The notes: generated by a model not told the origin, from the sequence alone. Shown: positions 8,982-15,636, counted from the stretch's first letter. The stretch is 64,000 nucleotides of DNA from DLKC01 sp002478885 (GCA_046329585.1 JAXLUI010000001.1:2418001-2482000); one strand, 5' to 3'. Numbers and translations are program-made.

Positions 8982-10079
8982 TTATTTCTGCGGCGCGAAG
9001 ATCTGCTTCAACTGCCCGATCAAATCGCCATTGCTGTTAACGCTAATGTTGCTGATCTTTTCTGCTATCTTTTCCACATACTCCATTTCTTTCAGCTTCC
9101 ACAACATCGCATTATCTTCCATCAGCTTTGCAGTGTTCAGCAAACTACGGGTATTCGCGGTTTCTTCCCGACGCATGATGATGTTGGCCTGTGCTCTTTT
9201 CTCAGCGATCAACACCTGGTTCACGATCTCTTTCACATCGCCCGGCAAGATGATATCGCGGATACCAAAACCGGTTACTTCAATACCAAGCGCCACTGCT
9301 TTTTCGCTCACAGCCTTAAGAATATAAGGAGCGATGTTGTCCTTCTTTTCCAATAGTTCATCGAAGCTAAAGCCACCAATGTATTCTCTCAGCGCCAACT
9401 GAAATGTAACGTAGAGTTGCTTTTCATATTCCTTATTCTGCAGCACAGCTTTTTCAATGTCGACTACTTTGTATTGTGCCTGGCCGTTAATGCGCAATGC
9501 GGCTTTGTCTTTGGTAAGGATCTCCTGGCCATTGATCTCTACTTGCTGCAAACGCATATCTGCTTTATGAATATTGATGACGATGCTGTTCTTCCACCAG
9601 AACCAGATACCGCTATTCAAAACAGTTTCAAATTTTCCATCCACAAGCATCACTGCCTTTTCATAACTTTCAACAGTTGCGGTACGTACATAAGGCGCTA
9701 GCAATTTGTGCTGCAAAACAGTGCGTTCAATTTCATCGGGGATAGCGATACCGCCAACGTCGGCAAAGACAAATTTGTATTCCACAATGCCTTTCCAGAA
9801 AGCATAGCGGCCGCTGGTTAATACCTGTTTCAACAACCTGTTCTCGTAGACCAGCACTATATCCCTGTCCCTTACTTCAACAACATGCAATGTATTAGCC
9901 AGGGCCTCATCCTGCAAAAGAATATTCAGCTCAATAGGCGGAATAAATTGTTTGGTCATGTCATAGATCGTCACATCGCCACTCCACAACCAATGTACAC
10001 CTTCCTTTAACATACGCCTGTATGCTCCATTTTTAAACAACAACCCAGTTTGGTATGGGTTTATTTGTATACGTTTCAT
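8982..10079 (-). CDS. SPFH/Band-7 (slipin-like) protein
   Basis: A 365-aa protein of the SPFH/Band-7 (stomatin-prohibitin) superfamily. It starts MKRIQINPYQTGLLFKNG and has no N-terminal transmembrane helix, unlike classical slipins. The N-terminal half is a beta-rich extra module (EGVHWLWSG, TSGRYAFWKG). The SPFH core follows at roughly 140-290 (GIWFWWKNS, KDKAALRINGQAQYKV, LGIEVTGFGIRDIILPGDVK), with a helical tail (VLIAEKRAQANIIMRREETANTRSLLN). Such proteins assemble into rings. Comparative-genomic work on RtcB systems has proposed SPFH proteins as scaffolds for RNA repair with tRNA-like RNAs. Its position between tRNA-like RNAs and rtcB fits that, but the RNA-binding role is inference. 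Confidence 0.88.
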   Translation of the reverse strand: MKRIQINPYQTGLLFKNGAYRRMLKEGVHWLWSGDVTIYDMTKQFIPPIELNILLQDEALANTLHVVEVRDRDIVLVYENRLLKQVLTSGRYAFWKGIVEYKFVFADVGGIAIPDEIERTVLQHKLLAPYVRTATVESYEKAVMLVDGKFETVLNSGIWFWWKNSIVINIHKADMRLQQVEINGQEILTKDKAALRINGQAQYKVVDIEKAVLQNKEYEKQLYVTFQLALREYIGGFSFDELLEKKDNIAPYILKAVSEKAVALGIEVTGFGIRDIILPGDVKEIVNQVLIAEKRAQANIIMRREETANTRSLLNTAKLMEDNAMLWKLKEMEYVEKIAEKISNISVNSNGDLIGQLKQIFAPQK

Positions 10080-10243
10080 AGTACCCCCTTCTTCTGTTAA
10101 GAAGAACTTTTATTTAGTAAAACAATTAGTTTGCAAAAGCCCCTGTTATCATCCACCTTGTGCACACGGAGAAAAAGTTTAACCACTCTTTTTGCAACAA
10201 TTAATAAACGCGCTACTGTTTATGCATCGTACAAAGTATTGCC

Positions 10244-10350
10244 TTAAGCAATTATTACAAAGACTATGGTGTATATCTTCCTCTGCAAAGTGGGCATAAG
10301 GCTGCTTTTTAAAACCCGCGGTTTTTGAAACCCGCAGCGTTCTGTAAGCA
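10244..10350 (-). other. structured leader region 5' of the SPFH gene
   Basis: The minus strand carries GCTGC...GCAGC around an inner hairpin with GCGGG, TTTCAAA and CCGC at about 10300-10345. The inner arm loosely resembles a T-arm. It lies 3' of the permuted tRNA-like modules and about 200 nt before the SPFH start. It may be a processing or terminator structure. No ORF with a convincing product is present. Confidence 0.35.
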
Positions 10351-10406
10351 GGATGATAACATTTGCCTCGTCTTCAGCATTTGAGAAGCGCTGTACTTCT
10401 TTTAGA

Positions 10407-10479
10407 CTACGTCCCGATCGTAGCGCTCTAACCGCTTGAGCTATCCAGATTTTAAGCCTGGAGCAGGATTCGAACCTGC
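10407..10479 (-). ncRNA. circularly permuted tRNA-like module 2
   Basis: Read 5' to 3' on the minus strand: T-arm GCAGG-TTCGAAT-CCTGC (10479-10463), capped acceptor-like hairpin TCCAG with a 9-nt loop and CTGGA (10462-10444), TA, D-arm GCTC-AAGCGGTTA-GAGC (10441-10425), then an anticodon-like arm CTACG-ATCGGGA-CGTAG (10423-10407), loop anticodon position CGG. All stems are perfect. The order T-arm, acceptor, D-arm, anticodon arm is a permutation of normal tRNA. The alternative, a linear tRNA sharing this D-arm, would need an acceptor that pairs poorly. Confidence 0.68.
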
Positions 10480-10488
10480 GCTTGCGAA

Positions 10489-10553
10489 GCTGTTGCTCTA
10501 CCATTGAGCTATCCCGATACAACCGGGAGAAGGATTCGAACCTCCGACACAGC
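10489..10553 (-). ncRNA. circularly permuted tRNA-like module 1
   Basis: Read 5' to 3' on the minus strand: GCTGT (10553-10549), GTC, T-arm GGAGG-TTCGAAT-CCTTC (10545-10529), TCCCG-GTTGTAT-CGGGA capped acceptor hairpin (10528-10512), TA, D-arm GCTC-AATGGTA-GAGC (10509-10495), A, ACAGC (10493-10489). The outermost GCTGT and ACAGC pair perfectly and occupy the anticodon-stem position, so the open ends are at the anticodon. T-loop TTCGAAT and the GG of the D-loop, which form the tRNA elbow, are intact. This matches the topology reported for the tRNA-like domain of bacterial YrlA Y RNAs. Pairing is seen directly; expression is unknown. Confidence 0.72.
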
Positions 10554-10671
10554 GGATTGGTGGACATAACCCATTGCACCAACAGCATACAGATAGCTAC
10601 CGCGACTGCACTGCCGTGCTTTTAATACACGAGCCTGGTTTGATCACAACCGGCCTATGCCCATCTTGCCG

Positions 10672-10785
10672 TTAAGCAAGCCTTTTATCTCTGACCTTTA
10701 AAGGATTAGAGACAATATTTTCAACGACCATTAACTGTGATGCCAACTCATCATTGCGTGGGTGGTCAAATGATTGACGTTTCAT
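10672..10785 (-). CDS. 37-aa ORF downstream of the YkuK-like gene
   Basis: An ATG at 10785 opens a 37-codon ORF that begins MKRQSFDHPRNDELASQ and ends in VRDKRLA. It begins 15 nt after the YkuK-like stop and precedes the permuted tRNA-like modules. It is charged, has no signal or membrane segment, and could form an amphipathic helix in the middle. I do not recognise it. Tight spacing and strand argue for a real gene; its size allows chance. Confidence 0.4.
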   Translation of the reverse strand: MKRQSFDHPRNDELASQLMVVENIVSNPLKVRDKRLA

Positions 10786-10800
10786 TTTTATGACCGATTT

Positions 10801-11280
10801 CTACTGCACCACTTTATTCGCACAACTGCTACTCGCAAAAGCATGTGGCTTCGCTTTAAATACAAAGCCCATCCCCATAATGCAACCCATCGCTTCTTTC
10901 AATGCATCATGGCTTTTGAATTTTGGATCACTATTAATATCTGCATGCACTTCCATGTGCACGTTAAACGCAATTAGAAGATCACACAATGCAAAAGCGA
11001 TATCAATACTTCGTGCTACTTCCTCCAGCATTCGCTGCCTAATACTCATCTTCCTTTTTATAATCTCGTTATTTATGTACATAAAACCGCCCTTGCCTTT
11101 TCGGATGAAAACGATCGCCCTAGCAAACTCAATTTCTCCACCTTTTCGCTGGCTATCTGTGCCAATGCACACTTTCAATTGATGGCCTTCTGTTTTCTCT
11201 TTCATCAGTACATGTCTTACTTCTTCATGAATGGGACCTTTAATAGTTCTCCCATCTAGCCGTCTCCATTGTTGTTTCAT
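10801..11280 (-). CDS. YkuK-like RNase H-fold protein (DUF458)
   Basis: A 159-aa protein of the YkuK/DUF458 family, predicted to adopt an RNase H-like fold. The first strand carries the acidic motif KVCIGTDSQ (D42), followed by FARAIVFIRKGKGGFMYI, a helix RQRMLEEVARSIDIAFAL, and VHMEVHADINSDPKFKSH (D114). The spaced acidic residues fit a two-metal nuclease site. No activity has been shown for the family to my knowledge. It sits between the seven-unit tRNA-like array (upstream) and the permuted tRNA-like modules (downstream), all on the minus strand, suggesting a role in RNA handling. Family good; activity inferred. Confidence 0.82.
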   Translation of the reverse strand: MKQQWRRLDGRTIKGPIHEEVRHVLMKEKTEGHQLKVCIGTDSQRKGGEIEFARAIVFIRKGKGGFMYINNEIIKRKMSIRQRMLEEVARSIDIAFALCDLLIAFNVHMEVHADINSDPKFKSHDALKEAMGCIMGMGFVFKAKPHAFASSSCANKVVQ

Positions 11281-11348
11281 TTTCTTGAGCCCCCAATTCC
11301 CTCAAAGGATTTTTTGGTTACCAACATTTGCACTTCGTGGGATCGCCT

Positions 11349-11368
11349 GTTGCGTCGCACACTTCCGC
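11349..11368. repeat. single repeat arm (left orientation)
   Basis: CATCG-type lead GATCGCCT followed by GTTGCGTCGCACACTTCCGC. It lies between the last tRNA-like unit and the YkuK-like gene. No right arm is recognisable, because tRNA-like units occupy the following DNA. Confidence 0.75.
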
Positions 11369-11390
11369 TTCCCTTTTCTCTACTGCTCTT

Positions 11391-11463
11391 TGCGGACGAA
11401 ACAAGAGTCGAACTTATACACACGATGCTTAAAACGGTTGCTCTACCATTGAGCTATTCGCCC
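11391..11463 (-). tRNA. tRNA-like unit 7 (anticodon position TAA)
   Basis: Acceptor GGGCGAA/TTCGTCC pairs over 7 bp with one G-U. D-arm GCTC-AATGGTA-GAGC is perfect. T-arm ATAAG-TTCGACT-CTTGT pairs with one G-U. The anticodon stem ACCGT/ATCGT is weak (one mismatch, one wobble) around loop TTTAAGC. The tail is GCA directly after the acceptor. It is separated from unit 6 by 69 nt. The poor anticodon stem makes a decoding role doubtful. Confidence 0.6.
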
Positions 11464-11532
11464 GTTTTTGTCTTTGAACAACGTTGCCCGATATCTTATT
11501 TTCAGTGACGAACTATAACATTTTAAACAAAT

Positions 11533-11618
11533 TGCGGAGAGAGGGGGACTCGAACCCCCGAACCTTTTACAGTCAACTGTTTTCGAGACAGCTCCCTCGG
11601 CCAAGCCGGTCTCTCTCC
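11533..11618 (-). tRNA. tRNA-Ser(CGA) or tRNA-Ser-like unit 6
   Basis: Class II tRNA: acceptor GGAGAGA/TCTCTCC, anticodon arm GCTGT-CTCGAAA-ACAGT (anticodon CGA, U33 present), a long variable arm, and a perfect T-arm GGGGG-TTCGAGT-CCCCC. Discriminator G fits serine. The encoded tail is GCA, so one C of CCA is absent. It is 3 nt from unit 5. Confidence 0.82.
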
Positions 11619-11621
11619 TTT

Positions 11622-11708
11622 TGTGTGAGTGGATGGATTCGAACCACCTCAGTTTTTTGAACAGCGGTTTTACAGACCGTTACGACTCTCCCGCTTCGTC
11701 GCACTCAC
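11622..11708 (-). tRNA. tRNA-Tyr(GTA) or tRNA-Tyr-like unit 5
   Basis: Class II layout: acceptor GTGAGTG/CACTCAC perfect, D-stem GAC/GTC, anticodon loop CTGTAAA (GTA) on stem ACGGT/ACCGC, a variable arm around CAAAAAA, T-arm GGTGG-TTCGAAT-CCATC. The tail is ACA after the acceptor. Identity elements fit tyrosine. Confidence 0.8.
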
Positions 11709-11713
11709 CTATT

Positions 11714-11817
11714 TGTGGAAGCAGCATCACTTCTATTGAATGACTCCCGTGACGCAGCTTTGTAGTACACTCTTTCTTCCATCGCATAAACAGACGCTTT
11801 GCCAATAAGCTACTTCC
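11714..11817 (-). ncRNA. aberrant tRNA-like unit 4
   Basis: A 7-bp acceptor-like stem GGAAGTA/TGCTTCC, a D-arm-like GCTT...AAGC and a short arm CGTC...GATG are present. In place of a T-arm there is a 7-bp hairpin GCGTCAC/GTGATGC with an 18-nt loop, and an unpaired region of about 25 nt lies before it. The unit is about 104 nt, keeps the ACA tail of its neighbours and has the same short spacers (6 and 5 nt). It cannot be a normal tRNA. Confidence 0.5.
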
Positions 11818-11823
11818 GGCATT

Positions 11824-11897
11824 TGTTGTTGAGACTGGACTCGAACCAATATCATCAGTGTCAAAGACTGATGTGCTCACCATTGCACCACTCAACA
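11824..11897 (-). tRNA. tRNA-Gln(TTG) or tRNA-Gln-like unit 3
   Basis: Acceptor TGTTGAG/CTCAACA is perfect, D-arm GTGC/GCAC, anticodon arm TCAGT-CTTTGAC-ACTGA (anticodon TTG, the usual Gln loop), T-arm ATTGG-TTCGAGT-CCAGT. The U1-A72 pair suits glutamine. The tail is ACA. Confidence 0.82.
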
Positions 11898-11901
11898 ATT
11901 T

Positions 11902-11976
11902 TGTGGACCGTAATGGAATCGAACCCTTCCAATAACACTGCAAATGTTCTTCGCCAGCCTTGGAACATGACAGCCC
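11902..11976 (-). tRNA. tRNA-like unit 2 (anticodon position TGC)
   Basis: Acceptor GGGCTGT/ACGGTCC pairs over 7 bp with two G-U. The D-stem is only about 3 bp (TTC/GAA). Anticodon stem AACA/TGTT holds loop TTTGCAG. T-arm AAGGG-TTCGATT-CCATT has one G-A mismatch. The tail is ACA. Total length is tRNA-like, but the arms are weak, so decoding use is doubtful. Confidence 0.55.
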
Positions 11977-11980
11977 ATCT

Positions 11981-12054
11981 TGTATAGCAGGCAGGACTCG
12001 AACCTGCAGCCTCTTCGTTCCAGGCGAAGTATCCAACCATTGGAATGCTGCTAT
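11981..12054 (-). tRNA. tRNA-like unit 1 (anticodon position TGG, C33)
   Basis: Acceptor ATAGCAG/CTGCTAT, D-arm TCCA/TGGA, anticodon stem CTTCG/CGAAG and T-arm GCAGG-TTCGAGT-CCTGC all pair perfectly. The loop is CCTGGAA: position 33, almost invariably U, is C. The tail is ACA. It is well folded but probably not a normal decoder. It is the first unit of the array. Confidence 0.65.
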
Positions 12055-12065
12055 TTGAAAAACAA

Positions 12066-12094
12066 AAAAGCCCGGCCATTTTTATGACCGGGCT
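12066..12094 (-). terminator. terminator-like hairpin between peptide gene and tRNA-like array
   Basis: On the minus strand AGCCCGGTCA...TGGCCGGGCT forms a stem of about 9-10 bp with one mismatch, followed by TTTTTTG. Only about 10 nt separate it from tRNA-like unit 1, so there is no room for a promoter in between. It may act as an attenuator or processing hairpin. Confidence 0.75.
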
Positions 12095-12114
12095 ATACCT
12101 CCTCCGCTGATATT

Positions 12115-12276
12115 TCAGCAAAGATCTTTATAGAACCACGGTCGCTTGTTTGTATATGAATACAGTACTGACGAACTAAAACCAAAGTCGTATTCAAAGC
12201 TTGCATAACCACCATTAATGGGTCGCTGAAGAAGTTGAACTGTTCCCTTGTTTTGATATGATGCTACCTTTTTCAT
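12115..12276 (-). CDS. 53-aa peptide, RPW motif near the C-terminus
   Basis: The ATG at 12276 opens a 53-codon ORF beginning MKKVASYQNKGTVQLLQRPI, with an aromatic and glycine-rich middle and the end TNKRPWFYKDLC. It is followed after about 20 nt by a terminator-like hairpin and then by the tRNA-like array. A second ORF at 16987-17127 has the same plan (MKK start, Y-S pair, TRPWL end, similar hairpin). I do not recognise the family. Repetition of the module supports a real gene; function unknown. Confidence 0.55.
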   Translation of the reverse strand: MKKVASYQNKGTVQLLQRPINGGYASFEYDFGFSSSVLYSYTNKRPWFYKDLC

Positions 12277-12373
12277 TTACTACATTTTGTTTGTTACCAG
12301 ATGCAATTAGTATTCGATTGCACAAGGTGTTTGAAATTTATTTTCTTTTTTATTGCTCGGCATTGCATCAGCC

Positions 12374-12393
12374 GTACAAGTGTGCGACGCAAC
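12374..12393. repeat. single repeat arm (right orientation)
   Basis: GTACAAGTGTGCGACGCAAC followed by GATG. It lies 38 nt before the photolyase-like stop codon. AAGCCTGGCAC about 20 nt downstream matches the outer box. Confidence 0.8.
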
Positions 12394-12430
12394 GATGTTT
12401 ACTAGCGATACAAAAGCCTGGCACAAAAAA

Positions 12431-13954
12431 CTATTTATTCCATTGGTCAAGCAACTGCAAAAAGTCTTCCGCTGCCCGCAGGTGTTGCGACGTTTTTTCG
12501 GCCGGCATTTTATCGAAGGTATTTACCAGCATACCTATGCGCGGGTTTCCTTTAAAATAATTCCTATGCACATGCATAAAGCGCCAGAACAATCCATCCC
12601 ATATCTGCTGCCACGTATTGGTATCTGAAGTAGCCTTACCACTTTTGTAATCACTCATCTTAAGAATGTAATTGCTGCCGCTGATATAAGGCTTTGTCAT
12701 CATTAGGCCGCCGTCTGCAAACTGCGTCATTCCATAAGTGTTTGGCACCATTACCCAGTCGTATGCATCGATAAACATTTCCATGAACCACTTGTACACT
12801 TCATTGGGATCGAATTCGCATAGCAACATAAAATTGCCCAATACCATCAGCCTTTCAATATGATGAGCGTATGCGTTCTGCAACACACGCCTGACAACAC
12901 TGTCTACCGGCTCAATTCCTGTTTCGCCCTTCCAAAACGCAGCCGGAATTTCTCTTTTAAAATTCCAGTAATTACCCGTGCGTTGCTTTCTACCCTCACG
13001 TTCGTAAACAATTCGAATAAATTCCCGCCAACCTATTACCTGCCTTATAAAACCTTCCACGGAACTGACAGGAATTTTCAACTTATCATGCACCTGCAGC
13101 GTTTCATCGACTACCTGTTGAGGCGTAAGCAATCCAATATTGAGCATTGGCGAAAGCACGCCGTGATATAAAATGCTTTGATTTTGTAGCATTGCATCTT
13201 CATACTTTCCAAAATTTGCAAGGCGTTGCTGTAAAAAATCTTTCAACCATGTTTCCGCCTCTTCGAAAGTGACCGGGTAAAAACTGTTCACGGTGTCGAA
13301 GGGTGGTTCGTCAGAACCATAATGATGATTGAAATACTTTGAAACGTAAGCCCTGGCCTCTTTCACATACTTATTCTCCTTTGGAAAACTGTAAAGAGGC
13401 AGTTTCTGATGCTCTGGAAATTTTAGCCGGTTTTCCGCATCAAAGCTCCATTTGCCGCCCACCGGTTGCCCGTTTTCATCTACCAAAATACTTCTCAGCT
13501 TGCGCTGGTAGATATAAAAATCTTTTTGAAAATATTTTTCCTTGTCATCAAAAAACTTCGCCACACCCGGCAGTGTATTCAGAAATTGTACTGTCGCAAA
13601 TTCACTAGCCTTTATTCCATGCTTTTTGCAGGCACCTTGCAATCTTCTCTTTAGCCAATCATCATGTACATCAACATAATTTATCTGCGATACTTTTTGC
13701 CTCTTTAAATATGGTACCAGTTTTCTGATATCACTATAAGGCGAAGCGCTTTCTATATAGTTAACCGCATGCCCTAACTTTTGTAACCATTCTTTGTAAA
13801 ATTGCATGCTCGCACGGTGCAGAATGATCTTCTGTTTATGAAACCTGTACTGCTTGAAGTACAACCACTCTTCTACCAGGTACAACTGTTGCTCTTTTTC
13901 CAATAAAGGGTGCTCTTTGAATAGCTGATGCGGGAATATCAATGAAACCTTCAA
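12431..13954 (-). CDS. cryptochrome/photolyase-related protein (DPRP type)
   Basis: A 507-aa protein of the deoxyribodipyrimidine photolyase-related branch (PhrB / FeS-BCP type). The N-terminal Rossmann-like domain starts KVSLIFPHQLF. The FAD-binding helical domain has QVIGWREFIR (305-314), RLMVLGNFMLLCEFDPNEVYKWF, and MTQFADGGLMMTKPYISGSNYILKMSDY (409-436). Members repair UV lesions or sense light. The founding proteins hold a 4Fe-4S cluster through four cysteines; here only C379 is in a ligand-like position, and the region after MSDY (437-455) has none. It is monocistronic between a MATE exporter and the peptide gene. Repair activity is inferred. Confidence 0.87.
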   Translation of the reverse strand: MKVSLIFPHQLFKEHPLLEKEQQLYLVEEWLYFKQYRFHKQKIILHRASMQFYKEWLQKLGHAVNYIESASPYSDIRKLVPYLKRQKVSQINYVDVHDDWLKRRLQGACKKHGIKASEFATVQFLNTLPGVAKFFDDKEKYFQKDFYIYQRKLRSILVDENGQPVGGKWSFDAENRLKFPEHQKLPLYSFPKENKYVKEARAYVSKYFNHHYGSDEPPFDTVNSFYPVTFEEAETWLKDFLQQRLANFGKYEDAMLQNQSILYHGVLSPMLNIGLLTPQQVVDETLQVHDKLKIPVSSVEGFIRQVIGWREFIRIVYEREGRKQRTGNYWNFKREIPAAFWKGETGIEPVDSVVRRVLQNAYAHHIERLMVLGNFMLLCEFDPNEVYKWFMEMFIDAYDWVMVPNTYGMTQFADGGLMMTKPYISGSNYILKMSDYKSGKATSDTNTWQQIWDGLFWRFMHVHRNYFKGNPRIGMLVNTFDKMPAEKTSQHLRAAEDFLQLLDQWNK

Positions 13955-14048
13955 TGCTAAATTTTATCCTGATAACAGTATTGGCCGCATAAAGTTCTCT
14001 GTATTCAAAAAGCTGAGCGACAACATCTAATTCATTGTTTCACCCCGT

Positions 14049-15464
14049 TTACACCTTCACCGTTTTCCATTTCCCTTTTTTAAAGAGAATGAATGCCGTA
14101 ATGGTAATCGCTACCTCTGCTACAGGTATTGCAATGAACACACCGGTAGGACCCATTTTAAAATACTCTGCGAGTGCATATGCCAACGGAATTTGAAAAA
14201 ACCAAAAGCATACGAGATTGATCCATGTTGGCGTCCAAGTATCGCCTGCACCATTGAATGCATTCGCCATTACCATACCCACGCCATAGAAAATATAACC
14301 CGCTGCAATAATGCGCAGCGCCTGTACCGCAATATCTTTCACTGCTTCATCATTGGTGAATATGCTAATAACAGGGTATGCCCCAAAAAGAAATATAAGC
14401 GATACCAAACCCATGAACACCGCATTGTATTTTGCCGTCTTCATCACACTTTCAGCCGCACGTTCAGGTTGCAATGCACCAAGGTTTTGACCAACCAACG
14501 TTGCAGCCGCATTACTCATGCCCCATGCAGGAAGTATAAAGAATATCACCACCCGTATGGCGGTCTGGTAGCCTGCAGATGCAGTGCTATGGCCTGTTTC
14601 AGCAACCAATCTTGCCAGTACGATCCAACTGCATGAGCCAATGATGAACTGGAACGTTGCAGGCGATGCAATGCTGATCATCGATTTAATAATTGGTAAA
14701 TCAAACTTCACATTATTCTTATGAATTTTAACCACGCCTTGTGCTTTGAACAGGTGATACAATTGATACACCACACCTACGCCACGACCGATTGTTGTTG
14801 CCATTGCCGCGCCGTTTAGCCCGAATGCGGGTATTGGACCCAACCCATTAATTAGCACCGGACATAAAACGATGTTGCAAACATTGGCCAGCCACAAACT
14901 TTTCATTGCCATTGACGCGTCACCCGCACCACGGAAAATTCCGTTGATCAGAAACAACAGCATGATTACCATGCTTCCACCCATCATAATACGTGTGTAG
15001 GATGTTCCTACCGCAACTGTATTTTCTTCCGCGCCCATCGCACGTAAAATATCAGGCGCAAATACAAAACCAGTGATGCTGACTAATGCTGTTATACCGA
15101 GCGATAACCATATCGCTTGTACACCCGCAGTTGCCGCGGCATCCGGATTTTTTTCCCCTATGCGCCTCGCAACAACTGCTGTCGCAGCCATGCTTATCCC
15201 AATTGCCAACGCATACACGATCGATAGTACACTTTCAGTTAAACTAACTGTCTGCAGCGTATGCTGGCTGTTTTCCAAATGCCCCACAAAAAAAAGATCT
15301 ACCAGCGCAAACACGCTCTCCATGCTCATTTCAAGTATCATTGGTATGGCCAGCATGAACACCGCAGTGCGAATGCTGCCGCTTGTATAATCCATCTGAT
15401 CTCCGCGGAGTGCCCGTTTGAAAAAAGAAAAAATATTGCCTATTGAATATGTTTGTTCAGTCAT
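14049..15464 (-). CDS. MATE-family efflux transporter
   Basis: A 471-aa protein with 12 predicted membrane helices in two homologous halves, typical of MATE (NorM/DinF) antiporters that expel cationic compounds using Na+ or H+ gradients. Landmarks are AIPMILEMSMESVFALVDLFFVGHL near 33-57, GAGDASMAMKS in the middle, and AWGMSNAAATLVGQNLGA and FNGAGDTWTPTWIN in the second half. The first 25 residues are an unusual soluble extension. Monocistronic; substrate unknown. Confidence 0.92.
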   Translation of the reverse strand: MTEQTYSIGNIFSFFKRALRGDQMDYTSGSIRTAVFMLAIPMILEMSMESVFALVDLFFVGHLENSQHTLQTVSLTESVLSIVYALAIGISMAATAVVARRIGEKNPDAAATAGVQAIWLSLGITALVSITGFVFAPDILRAMGAEENTVAVGTSYTRIMMGGSMVIMLLFLINGIFRGAGDASMAMKSLWLANVCNIVLCPVLINGLGPIPAFGLNGAAMATTIGRGVGVVYQLYHLFKAQGVVKIHKNNVKFDLPIIKSMISIASPATFQFIIGSCSWIVLARLVAETGHSTASAGYQTAIRVVIFFILPAWGMSNAAATLVGQNLGALQPERAAESVMKTAKYNAVFMGLVSLIFLFGAYPVISIFTNDEAVKDIAVQALRIIAAGYIFYGVGMVMANAFNGAGDTWTPTWINLVCFWFFQIPLAYALAEYFKMGPTGVFIAIPVAEVAITITAFILFKKGKWKTVKV

Positions 15465-15616
15465 AATTCTAAAATTAAAATGTTATAAACCAATAATTCC
15501 ACTTTCCCGTTATTTCCTATACCTACAATGGTCTTCATAAGTCCTCCCTTTTGTTTTTGCACCTAACGTGCTTTGTCGGTTATTTTTTCCTAGCTGCACA
15601 ACAAGAATTAAACTTT

Positions 15617-15636
15617 GTTGCGTCGCACTCTTGTAC
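15617..15636. repeat. single repeat arm (left orientation)
   Basis: A perfect consensus arm GTTGCGTCGCACTCTTGTAC between the MATE gene start and the AAA ATPase stop. A right arm is not recognisable. Confidence 0.82.

Noticed and set aside
10455..10517. Linear tRNA with D-arm at 10495-10509 and T-arm at 10463-10479
   Set aside because: It would lack a proper 5-bp anticodon stem and 7-nt loop and its acceptor (ATCGGGA with TCCAGGC) pairs at only about five of seven positions. The permuted fold pairs perfectly.
7167..12276. Phage-derived tRNA array with RtcB
   Set aside because: Phages carry tRNA arrays and sometimes RtcB, but no phage structural or replication gene is present and flanking genes are chromosomal. 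A past transfer cannot be excluded.
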